Source: Entonaema liquescens | Lineage: Eukaryota > Ascomycota > Sordariomycetes > Xylariales > Xylariaceae | DNA length: 64,000 nt | Direction: 5' to 3' | Assembly (NCBI GenBank): GCA_902805475.1 | Contig: CADCSX010000005.1 | Location: forward strand, 1,871,501 to 1,935,500 | Shown: one piece after another, positions 46,858-57,611 of the stretch | Position numbering within the stretch: position 1 is the stretch's first letter | How the letters are laid out: each line of letters opens with the position of its first letter | Program-made: the position numbers and the translations under genes | Notes under the pieces: model-generated | What the model was told of the DNA's origin: nothing | Databases searched by the model: none | The model's input: only the letters and a program-made list of their open reading frames with translations

Positions 46858-48231
46858 ATCTTGTTGAGCCGAAAAGATATGGGCGCATTCGCATCGGCAG
46901 TAGTAGCAGCAGCAACAACAGATGCGGGATCTGGATCGGCTGCGGGCGGCACGCTTGGCGGCGGAGAGCCATGTACTACTGGCTGGCGACCAGGATGGGT
47001 CGCGGCAGCTATGGACGAAGTCATCGCTGTTGAATTGAATACAGCTCCTTCGCCTAAGGCTTGCCAGTTTGGAAGTTTGGTAGGGTAAAGTGGTATGGAG
47101 AGTTGAAGGTGGGTGTACTGCCAGTAGGAGAGAACGGGATTGTTGTGACCGCCTTCCCGCAACGTAAAAAAAATACAGCAAATGGCTAACGGCCTTGCAA
47201 TGTTCTCCAATGGCTCTAATGGCCTGACAGTGCCAAACCTCTGATTTGATTCACCCCGCCAAGGCTCTTTGCAGCCACTAAAATCCACTAAAAGCCACTA
47301 ATACAGAATAGTACTGGTGCTTTGCTGCAAAGGTTCGGGTACAGCTTGTTGGCCATCTATGATTGGTTGAATAAGGTTAAGCTAATCAACGCTTTAAAGC
47401 TACTAACTTGGTTAGGCTGCCAGCTTCTGCAGCTTCTGCAGCTTTTCTGCTTCTCCTCGACGCTATGGCCAATTGGGCTTTATTTTACAACTAATACAAC
47501 TAATTCTAAGTCTCACACCTAGACGTGTGTAGCAAATAGATATGATAAGAAACTTTCCCATCAATCATTCTCTGAAGGATTGACAAATGTATCCATACTT
47601 TCATAATCCTTGGTCAATTGACACGAGGCCACTTAATTCAGATGCCCAATATATACTATTCAAGCCTGTAGTTCAGGCTTTAAGGCGCATTAAGTCAGGT
47701 TAGGTTATATAGAATGATGAGATCAAAGTCGAGTAATTCCAAGACGAAGTTCATATTCGTGTCGTATGCGTGGAGTGTCTGGATTCAAAGTATGCACGTC
47801 ACTAGTAGAATCGTACAAACCTTGAAAAGGTATAACATCACATACTTAATCCAGTTAATATGTAACTAATACAGTATGCATATGCTTGTTCAGCTCTTCT
47901 TTTAAGGACTAGGTGAGCTTGATTGGAAAACAAGGTTAGCACTATCAAGCATGACCCAGCTCAGATATTAGGAAGCTCATTACAAAGGTTGAGTGTAGGT
48001 AAAATAAAGGTACTTGAAGGGACACCTCTAAAAGTATAAGACTTATATTCGCAGGAGTAACTCTTAACATCATGATGTCCAATGCTCTTTTTACATTATA
48101 GTATAATGGCTCAGGAAATGGCAGACAAAAAGAGAAGGGGTTAGTGGATGGGTCCGCATAATCTGCATAGTATCTGTTAAATGAGGCATGTTATTAGGTA
48201 TTATAGTATGAATGACAAGTTATACATGTTC
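46858..48231. other. Fhl1-like upstream region and intergenic DNA
   Basis: The first ~165 bp (46858-47024) may be coding, since they encode an Ala/Pro-rich peptide beginning MTSSIAAATHPG. Beyond that, about 1.2 kb holds a CAGCTTCTG tandem (about 47423-47446) and AT-rich sequence down to the molybdate transporter stop. No other gene recognised. Confidence 0.5.
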
Positions 48232-49539
48232 TTAAGCATGCAGTAGCGGCCGTCTTTCGCTTGACCGATGATCGCTCCTCTTCTCAATCCAATCCGCAAA
48301 CTTGTAGGCCCAGTAGCAAAGCATCCCAGCCACAAAGCCGATAGCATCATTCTTGAAAGCTAAGATACCTGCCGTAGTCATAAGCATAACAGTCCACCTC
48401 TCAGACCTCTCTCTATCCGAGATATCCTTATGTCTCTTCGGTTGGCCCTGATCTACCGACGACTCCCATAGATCCGAAGCGCCGTGGTTTAGGCTCTGAC
48501 CTACCTTCGCTAGTTCTAGGCCGGCAGCGACGACCATAATACCGAGAAGACTCTTTGGAAATCCCTTGAGCAGATCTAATAACGTCTCGCCGAAGACAAT
48601 ACCGAGTAGCATCTTAAATAGACCCAGTAAAATGATACTTGCGCCACTCCGCGCACCAAATCTGTACTGTGCCGCGAGACCTCCGGCTCCATGACAGACA
48701 GGCATGGCACCGAACCAACACCCCAGAAGGTTCATGCCGGCGACGCTGATGCCGAGGGCAGTAACACTAGGCGCCGGTAGATCGGGTAGCAGGTCCGTAG
48801 CGAGAGCGCTTGCGGCAATGATTGAATTCAACGTCGTGAGAGGTAGTTGTGCGATGCCCATGCCGATAGCATCAGCGCTCCACCATGGAAGCGCAAACCA
48901 GGGATGCCAAACATGGAAATGCGGTAGATGGTGTGAACTTGTTGTAACGAATATGATGGCGAGGATTAAACCGGTAACGAATATTATCAGGGCATAAGGG
49001 AACCGAGATGCTCTCTGGGTAAGTATTAATAGTAAGAAGGCGGCTATGGACCAGACGAGGTTGTCGAGAGCAAAAGCCCATTTATGGATAAAAGGCTGGA
49101 GTAAGGAGGTACCCGCGGAAATGACAAGGGAGAGACCAGCACCAAACTGGATGCCTTTGACTACGGGAATAGGTATTATACGCGTAACCCAGTGTAATAG
49201 ACCTGTAATGCTCAAGAGCAATACGATGATAGCTACTACGCTGCCTGCTGCTACAGTTTCGCGCTCCGAGGCGCGAGAGGCTATGGCAGCAGCAGCAATA
49301 GCCTTCATAGGCTGTACGGGTAGAGGAATACCGAATACCACACCGGCCGCGAGGTTAAAAAATCCGGAAAACACGAGGGTTGTAGACAGTGAAATCGAAC
49401 CGTTAACCGCGAGGGTGATCATAAGAGGTAGAAGAGTACCTAGATCGCCCAACGCGCCAGAGATCTCAGCGAGTGGTGAGTTGCGTAAAGTTGCGACATT
49501 GTTGCGATGGAATCTTTTGATATTCGAAAATAGAGCCAT
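48232..49539 (-). CDS. MOT1-type molybdate transporter (SulP superfamily)
   Basis: Intronless, 435 residues, about ten hydrophobic segments. Diagnostic for the MOT1 family are the N-terminal SPLAEISGALGDLGTLLP segment and the GIPLPVQPMKAIAAAAIA segment, with a second related motif later (LGCWFGAMPVCHGAGGLAAQYRFGARSG). No STAS domain follows, which separates it from sulfate permeases. The C-terminus is cytosolic and basic. Molybdate taken up would serve molybdopterin enzymes such as nitrate reductase. Start ATG 49539 (MALFSNIKRFHRNN). Its promoter is shared, in the opposite direction, with the small ORF at 49617. Confidence 0.93.
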   Translation of the reverse strand: MALFSNIKRFHRNNVATLRNSPLAEISGALGDLGTLLPLMITLAVNGSISLSTTLVFSGFFNLAAGVVFGIPLPVQPMKAIAAAAIASRASERETVAAGSVVAIIVLLLSITGLLHWVTRIIPIPVVKGIQFGAGLSLVISAGTSLLQPFIHKWAFALDNLVWSIAAFLLLILTQRASRFPYALIIFVTGLILAIIFVTTSSHHLPHFHVWHPWFALPWWSADAIGMGIAQLPLTTLNSIIAASALATDLLPDLPAPSVTALGISVAGMNLLGCWFGAMPVCHGAGGLAAQYRFGARSGASIILLGLFKMLLGIVFGETLLDLLKGFPKSLLGIMVVAAGLELAKVGQSLNHGASDLWESSVDQGQPKRHKDISDRERSERWTVMLMTTAGILAFKNDAIGFVAGMLCYWAYKFADWIEKRSDHRSSERRPLLHA

Positions 49540-49616
49540 GACTCTCGTCGGCGTCTACCACGCGTATTGGTGGCTTTAAGATTATATCATGTTATAGACT
49601 TGCAGTAGACATCAGC

Positions 49617-49790
49617 ATGCGAGGTGGGAGAGGTGGGAGAGGTGAGAGAGGTTTCAGCTCCAACTACGTCAGCGCGGAGATACCTTGCAACTCCGCAGCT
49701 TCTTCGGAGCTACCCGAGACATGGGTCCCCGTGATTTTGCTTCTTGCAATTGACGCATTTGTATTCTTCGGCGTGTACTACCTTATGTAA
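49617..49790 (+). CDS. Candidate 57-residue single-pass membrane microprotein
   Basis: A complete ATG-to-TAA frame. The N-terminus is Gly/Arg-rich (MRGGRGGRGERG, encoded by a short repeat), the middle is Ser/Cys/Ala with polar residues, and the C-terminus is one hydrophobic segment (WVPVILLLAIDAFVFFGVYY) ending two residues later. This layout fits a tail-anchored protein. It starts only 77 bp from the divergent molybdate transporter start, so it may share a promoter, or it may be chance within that gene's leader. No family recognised. Confidence 0.35.
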   Translation: MRGGRGGRGERGFSSNYVSAEIPCNSAASSELPETWVPVILLLAIDAFVFFGVYYLM

Positions 49791-50954
49791 TTAATTGTGA
49801 TACAAAATATTGAGGCTTTGATGTGTGACCAGGAGTTGAAGTAAACTTTAAATGTTACAGCATTAAATATTTACACAGGTAAATTAACGAATTATATACT
49901 TGTGCAGCCCCAAGTAAGGATCGGAATTCTCCACTACCAAGTAATAGCACTAGCAAAATAGTTACCAAACAAAAGACTTTGATAAATTTTTTTTTTCAAC
50001 CTCGGTAATGTACCTAGTTAGATATGCACGCAACGATCCAATCTCAACAGTGGAGAAGCCTTTGTCAAAGGCAAACAAACAAAACTCTAGAACGGGTGTA
50101 ACAACGGGAGCTCTCTATTTCACGGGACACATTCCCAATCCGGCAAATAGCTGTCGACTCGAGACTCACAGTGTCTACACCCACTTACATCGCTACCAAG
50201 AATTTAGCCACGATATGGTTTCCTAAAATGAATAGTACTCGTTCGATATATTTAGCACATGCTTCTGTGTGTATACACTTAAAGAAATCTATAACCAATG
50301 AAGTCTGAAGAAATGTTTTCTCTTTTGTGGTTAAGTAAGTATAACTGTATAGTTAAGTCGTTTGGTGGTTACATGTATGTAGTAGAATGCTGTCATACTT
50401 GAAACATAAACCTTGAAACAAGGGGATTGCGGGGTTCCAACGATACGATGGCTATTAATAATAAGACCAAAAAGATAGTCCTTTCCCACGTCCTTTCAAG
50501 AGCGCCACCCGGGGAACTCGCCATCAACCGGAAGATCACAGTTGGAAGGATCTTGGAATAGCGCTCGGAACGTCAGGGACCCGAAACGTTAGGCCCGAAC
50601 AAGTCATTCGCGTATTTCCTTCACTCGCCCCCTAAATCTAGATACCTATTTCAGATATAATATTCTAGTAAACTGCGCGAAATAATATTTTTCATCTTGT
50701 CGAATTGTCTCTTCTATGAATTAGCAACCTATTTTCTTAAGTCCGACCCTGGTTGACAAAGTCTTTATTGACTTGAAAATATCCAGTTTCTATCTGAACA
50801 TAGACCCAACCTTTTGTCCAATACTTTGTAGTACATACATTTTGCATAGTCTTACCCCTAGATTTTGGTCTGCAAAGCGTAAAATATATATTGCTACTAC
50901 ATGTGTGCGAGCACCACACCAAAAAGTAGTGGCAGGGGTCACTAAGTCGTCATC
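49791..50954. other. P450 upstream region
   Basis: About 1.16 kb, AT-rich, with a T tract near 49988-49996. A short frame at 50008-50226 has no support. No other element recognised. Confidence 0.5.
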
Positions 50955-53034
50955 ATGATTTCGACGATATTATTACCGCTCGGTGCAGCAGTTTTATATT
51001 TTATATTCAATGTAATATCAGGGCTCAGAGCCAACATTGCGGAGGCCAAACGAACTGGTCTCCCTTATTATATTGTTCGTAAGTTAATCAAGTTTAACTT
51101 ACTTTTTCTTATTAGTCTCTACCTGTTCTAGATAGACTCAAGCCCCGAAACTAACGTCTTTCTATTATAGCTATCAGCCCGTGGAACCGATTGGGTCAAC
51201 TATTCCATACATTTTGGGTTCGCTTATTTAAACTTCTTCCGCGTAAATATTGGCAGGATATCGAAGTGTGAGCAACCTCAGCAATTCCCACTACTACTAC
51301 TACTCAGTATGATCTAACCCACGCAACATTAGTATTTTGAACCCGAATTGGCAGTACGAGGTGAACCACAAGATATTTGCTAAACTTGGCGATACATTCT
51401 TGGTCGTTTCGCCGGGGAGAATTATATGTTTTACGGAAAATGCGGAGGCAATTCACCAGATCACGTCAAAGCGAGAGGCGTTCCCGAAACCCACCAAGTC
51501 CTATGCTATTCTTGCGCAATACGGCGAGAATGTGGTGACCCTAGAAGGTGCAGCATGGCGTATGCACCGCAAGATAACCTCGGCCTCTTTCAATGAGAGG
51601 AATGCCGCATTGGTGTTTAGGGAGTGCATCAACCAGACGCAGGGGTTGGTGGACATGTGGCTGGGCCCCGATGGCTTGGGGAACAAGACGTTTAAGACAC
51701 TTGAGCACGATACAGCTTCCCTCATGCTCAATATTATTGCAAACATTGGTTTCGGCCTTAAGATCCTTTGGCCCGGTCAGGAGTTTCCTCCTGATGCTGA
51801 CCCGAGGTTGACCAAGTACGGAACTCGCGAACCTCCTCCGGGGCACACATTGAGCTTCGTAGAGGCATTAGGTCAAACTCTGAGATATCTCATCCTCCTT
51901 TTGATCACGCCGAAATGGATACTTAAAATCATTCCTAACAAGCACGCAAAACAGGCTTTGGAAGCAGAAGCGAATTTCCTAGGTTATATGAACGAGTTCT
52001 TACAGGACAAGATCGAAGATGTGCAGAAAGGAAACAAGGCGGAACAGGGACTTGATATAATGGGCTCATTGGTTCGCACCAGTTACGGAGACTTGGCGCC
52101 CAATGGATCAGCGAATAAAAAGGGAACCCAGGTTGCACGACTAACAGACACGGAAATCATAGGCAATGCATTCGTAAATATCGTAGCAGGGCATGAGACT
52201 ACTGCTAACGTTCTTCATTTTACGCTCGCCCATCTGGCTACTAGTCCGGCTTCTCAAAGGAGACTACAACGAGACGTCGATAATATCCTAGGAAACACGG
52301 ACCCGGAGACATGGGATTACGATACATGTCTAAATCCTCTGCTTGGTTCGATGGTTGGCGCCGTTATCAACGAAACACTCCGTCTGTTACCGCCAGTGGT
52401 GGACATACCGAAGATGGTAACCCCAACGCAAGCCCAGTCCATCACCATGGACGGGGTAGGACACTTACTTCCTCGCGAAACAGCCATTGGTCTAGTAACT
52501 GTAGCCGCGCAACGCAGTCCGAGATACTGGCCTACTAAGCCAAGCAAGATCACTGGTGCCGAGACAGATGTTGATGACTTTGTGCCTGAGCGATGGTTCC
52601 AAACAGATTCAACGAAAGACAGTAACACTGCAGTCGAGGGCGGGGATACGGAGGACTTCGGCGGTTACACCGGATCTGATACAAGTGCCCAGTTGTATCG
52701 CCCGCCGCGGGGCTCATTCATTCCATTCTCAGATGGCGCACGAGCGTGCCTGGGCCGCCGCGTAGCAATCGTTGAGCTAGTCTCAGCATTGGCAGTCATC
52801 TTCCAGAAGTATAGCATGGAGCTCGCGGTGGACGAGTGGGCGAGTGATGAAAAGGTGGCAGAGATGAGCCAGGATGAGAAGGCCAGCATATACAAATTGG
52901 CGCAAGAGAAATCAAGGGAAACGATAGGAGGAGCCAGAAGCTACATCACGTTAAAGCTACACGGGGATAAGTATGTCCCTGTGAGGTTAGTTAAGAGAGG
53001 CAGCGAAAGGTTCGTCAACTGGGTCGATTCATAG
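50955..53034 (+). CDS. Cytochrome P450 monooxygenase, membrane-anchored
   Basis: Heme-thiolate oxygenase of 640 residues from three exons (50955-51078, 51171-51267, 51333-53034; phases 1 and 2). The N-terminal anchor is hydrophobic (ISTILLPLGAAVLYFIFNVI), so it sits in the ER membrane. I-helix AGHETT, K-helix ExxR in NETLR, PERW, and the heme loop FSDGARACLGRR with Cys546 are all present. It is about 100 residues longer than most P450s; part of this is a Gly/Asp/Thr-rich insert between PERW and the heme loop (residues ~490-530). Substrate unknown. No reductase, transporter or core biosynthetic enzyme is adjacent, so a place in a metabolite cluster is not supported. Confidence 0.95.
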
Positions 53035-54097
53035 TGCGGGTAAGAGGGAAGAGCCCCATTATCTGACATATGGTTATAATCTATGCAAATGGGAGCATCC
53101 CTAAAAAGAAGCATAAGTTATAATCATAATAGGGTTATCGGCCGAGACTATTTTGCATACGGATTGAGATAGTTATATACCTAGTTATATGAAGAAACAT
53201 GAGTAAAAAATGAACTCTGGCATTCAAAGATTGAAAACACTCACGAACCTCAGAACATATCCCACTGTTCACCAACAACAAACCGATCCATCGCCCAGGG
53301 TAAACAATATTGACACGTCCAACGCCCCAATTTTTGAAAATTCGAATTTATCTAGAACGTGGCAGCGCGTTTTTCATTGATTCAAGTTCGGTATCCACAG
53401 GAAGTAAACGAGTAAAATGGGACGATGACACCTTGACGTAGCAAACCACGATCTTGGATTTCCCAATCGGTGCACCGTGCATTGATATCCTGTTCTGCCT
53501 GTTTCCCTATTATTGACGTATTAGTTAAGGTACTAAACCCGCCCTAAAAAAATACTGGCGAGAAATACCGTTCTACTGGGGGCCGGCGGGGGGGTAAAGA
53601 GCGAACCCAACGAACCCCAGCGGATCACAACGGATCCTAGCAGGCTAGCACTTACCCCCAAGCAAGGTTAGGTCAGGTAGGAAAGCGGCAGCTTGAATTT
53701 ACATAGCAAATTTAGCAGTAGGTACATGTATTATAGACCTGGCACTCTCCCGCACCTGCACGTCAACAGGACAAGACAAAATAAGAAAACATAAACAACC
53801 CAAGCCACCACCGCACCACCGCACCACCGCGGCAAGTCCCTCCCTGCTTCCTTTTTTTCCCTCCTAAGCCTCCCGCATTCCGCACTTACGCTACGCTACG
53901 TACATACATCACACGCGCCCCTCGCAACACGGGTGTAATCTCATATCTCTCATATCTTTAATTATCATCACCACCATCCATACGTCACGGACCACCAGCT
54001 ACTACTTTCTTTTAAAAAATCATTGCATTTTAATCGCTTACTCTGCGCGACAACGCTTATACCAATTCCCGCGAAGCTCCAAGCTTTATACATAACA
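53035..54097. other. Intergenic region
   Basis: About 1.06 kb. Contains a 3x8-bp ACCACCGC repeat (53807-53830) and pyrimidine-rich sequence just upstream of the next gene. No coding frame recognised. Confidence 0.5.
53807..53830 (+). repeat. Tandem repeat, 3 x 8 bp (ACCACCGC)
   Basis: Three perfect copies about 270 bp upstream of the SAP/HeH-like gene start. Confidence 0.9.
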
Positions 54098-55509
54098 ATG
54101 TCCGGCGCAAACAGTTGGCTGCAAAGGCAGCGAAAGACTGATTTGACTGAGCTTGCCCAACACACGGGTCTTAGGAAGTATGTACTACCTTTATACTACC
54201 TTTAAACTATTAGAATAATCAAGCACGAACCAAACCCTCAATTTGTTACCAATTCGAAGCTTGCTAGTTGCTGCTTGCCGTATTTGTGTTATCGTGAAGT
54301 TTGTCCGTGACTCGGGCGTCAGTACGCCCTAAGACAGCATTTACATAGATTATTACATCACCATCTCCGTCCCAGTCCCATCCCGTCCCGTTTGGAATGC
54401 GGGATGATGAGACAACATTTTACGGCCCCACGCGCCGGCTTGAGACAGGAACCGCATGGCTAACACGTTTTTCCCTTTGTTTGCGAAAATTAGTTACGAA
54501 TCGTTAAAGAAATCTGAGCTCGAACTTGCCCTCGACGAGTACTTGGCCGAGAACTCATCTACCTTCTCGTCCGACCCCAAGCTCGCCGGCTACTACTCTA
54601 GCCGCGCCCGAACTGCTGGCTCTCCAGTCAAGAGGGATGCTCCTGAGGGTGCCGTAGAGAGGCTAAAGGTCGCTAAACGACGAGTAACCAAGGCTGCAGA
54701 GGAGATCCTTGCCCCAGAGTAAGTCGCGTCGCGGTTTGCTGCAGCAGTCGTCTCGCCTATCTTGGGTATCTCAATCCATCTACTAATACTAACTTACAGG
54801 TCTGATGAGGAGCCTACCAGCACTGCCACCGCTCTCGCGCGAACTCCTGGTCGTGCCCTCTCTTGCAAGCCGCATCCCGCTTCCTGCTACTCCCGCAGAT
54901 GTTGCCGAAGCTGTCGACCGCTCCACCGTCGCTGTTAGGACGCACGTCGTGTCTCTGTACAAGGAGTCGGGAATCACAGAAGCAACCCACGCGACGCGCG
55001 AGAGCTTGTCTACCGTGACCTCGGTGCTCTTCGCCATCTCTGCGTTTGAGCTTTATTTCCTACGTCCCGAGATCCTGGCTGACCGATACGCTTTCACCGT
55101 CCCTGCCGTCTCCTTCCTCGGCACGAGAGACTTCCCGGTCTTCGTTCCCGACATGTTTCTACTCCTCACCTCGTCTTTCTGGTCCCCCGCGCTTCTCTGG
55201 GCTTTTACAAGCGCCATTCTACCTAGCATTGCTGGATACTTCTTCAATCTGACGATTAACTCTAACCACGGTCGTCCAGGCCGCCGCTCACACAACCCGG
55301 ACTCGGTCGTGGACCCATTGACCTTCAGCATCGCTAAGGCTCTGATCTCTTACGTGGTTTACGGCCAAGGTATTACATTCGGTGGCTGGATAGACGAAAC
55401 CTCCATCGCTCGCATCAACACGGCCATATACGGCGGCTACAGGGGTATCCTAACCGGAACTGCTATTACCGGTGTCATGAGTATCTACGATGCGGTGCTC
55501 AGGAAGTAG
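54098..55509 (+). CDS. Conserved fungal membrane protein with SAP/HeH-like N-terminus (apparent frame disruption)
   Basis: I do not recognise a named family. The N-terminus (WLQRQRKTDLTELAQHTGLR, then NYESLKKSELELALDEYL) resembles a SAP or helix-extension-helix motif. After a disordered basic linker come several membrane segments (SVLFAISAFELYFL, FLLLTSSFWSPALLWAFTSAILPSIAGYFF, ITFGGW..., ILTGTAITGVMSIYDAVL). The 5' intron is long for this genome (54178-54493, 316 nt); the second is 54719-54799. After it the frame ARTPGRALS must shift to reach LASRIPLPATP. This works if CT was lost twice from the CTCTCTT run at about 54857-54864; an alternative acceptor at 54809 keeps frame but is non-consensus. 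An inner nuclear membrane or ER location is inference. Confidence 0.72.
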
Positions 55510-57611
55510 AGCGTACACTGAATTTTACTACTGGTGACTATGACAGTTGAAGATTTCCGATATTAGCTCCAATTTCTATATATCGCTTCCAGTCTCATAC
55601 TATCCAAAATGTCACCTTTCGGCCGGTTGGTCACTTCAAATTTTCTCATTTGAGTCCCGGAGGCTGGCGGCGTTCAACGGCGTTGGCGGGTGTTTCTGCG
55701 GCGTTCGGCTCCCTTATTCTGCGCGCCCTTGATACCAGCCGATTTCCGGCCCTCATCACCTTACCTAACTTTTCACTCCTCCCTATATACCTACCCCTAT
55801 CCACCCTCCCGCTTTCCCCACAGCCGGAGTGCTTCCGACTGGCTCCAGGGTCGAGCCCAAGTCGGGATTAGCCCTCTGGTAGTTCTGGACAATCCAATGG
55901 TCTCGCATGTCCGGTATAGGCGTTCCTTGTGTTTTACGTCTGGGTTGGTTTACGCGTTTGAAGTAGACTCTTGAATTTTCATGGGACTCGCGATAGGCGG
56001 GCTTGCCTTGTTTGCTTGTTTATATGAAACATTTATTTGACTCTGGCTACTCATGCTCTGCCCTCCCGTACTACGACTCCGCCCTCTCCGTTGGAAACTG
56101 GCGCATGGTCATTTTCTTGAGGACGTCACGTGGTGGGATTGAGTAGAGTAGCTGTTTCTCACCTTTCCTGTTTATATATACTCTGTTCTGGTTATTCTCA
56201 AGGGGGCTCGGATGATTGGGTTGGTATAGCGATATACTCTCTCGTGCGTTGTATGATGGAGGCAGGTCTGTTCCCTTCGTCTCGTTACATACTCGGCTAA
56301 CCCGCCGAAGACATAGCGGAGTGGGACTGAAGGTTTCGCGATAGGTGGATGGTGGATGGTCGTGTCATGAGTCAATGAGGCGTCGGTGTGAGGGAGGGAG
56401 GCAGGGTTAGCCGTCATGTTACGATAGGAATATATTGCGGTTGAGTTTTTCCATTGTTCAATTTACAGGGTTCCTCAGGTATTGTACTGTGTTGCGTACT
56501 TCCACACAAGTATATATAATCTAGATGTTTAACTATTCACAAAATGATCTTTAGTGCTATCTCATCTGAGATAGCTTCATGGCTAAGAGAAATATCTGCC
56601 CACTGTGGGATGGGGTCGGGATGGATATTAATAAATATGATGAATATATTACATTTACGTGCCTAGTTTTCTTACTCGCCATTCGAAACAATTGGGGATT
56701 GTACAGAGGTATATAACATAACCCTTTGAGAAATACCAGGATATCACGGGCTTGGGATACGCTATATGATACTACCTTGAGATCTCCATCTCTACCTCCT
56801 ATACCGAATAGCTTCCTAGTTTTCGATACCAATACTAATAAGAATCGGTTTCTAAAAGGGACAATGTGACTTTACCTATTCGGATTTTTATGTTAATAGC
56901 AATGAATATATGCTAACTTGGGCAACTTCGCCCTTTAGTCTTCTGACCTTAGTTATTGTGCACATTGGTTGGCAAATCACAGGTTTAATGACATATCATA
57001 GCAATACCTCATTTATCATATCGGCACTGTCATTGTAACTAATATCACTCAGGCAATCTGGTACATGCAATCACGAGAAGCTACTTACATAGCAAAAGCT
57101 CTTTTCTGATATTACATTATATACATACATCGGGCAACGAAAAATCTCTGCCATGTCAGACACTCAAACTCTGCGCCGTGTAGGACCCTCCTAGCTTCTG
57201 GTCTCGACGATAATAGGTTCGCGCAAATGGGTCATGCTTAGTACTGGTGTTGTATGAATGTACAAAAATGGGCTTATACGCCGAACCCCAAAAATGATAT
57301 GGCGCGCCTCTTTGCTCAAACGGGGTCGTCTTCTGCTCTTAGGCGAGAAGCCTGATGCCACTGACGAAGTGACAATGAAGTAGTGAAATTGAAAAACCGG
57401 ACTCCTCATATGCGAACGCCCGTAAAATGCCGTTGCTCGTGGTACCCTGTACCAGGCATGATGAATGGTTCTTCGTAGGTCTTTACCCCTCCGGTGTCCT
57501 AATTCCGGTTGCCTCATTCTATATTTCCGTTCGATTGACTGTTGTCGTTCATCGACGAGTTCCTCTACTCTTGCACAAAAGAAAACCGGCCTCCTCACAT
57601 TATTATTAGTT
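55510..57611. other. Intergenic region between convergent genes
   Basis: About 2.1 kb. Several short open frames (for example 55690-55974 and 57191-57611) lack any support. No repeat, RNA gene or element recognised. Confidence 0.5.
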
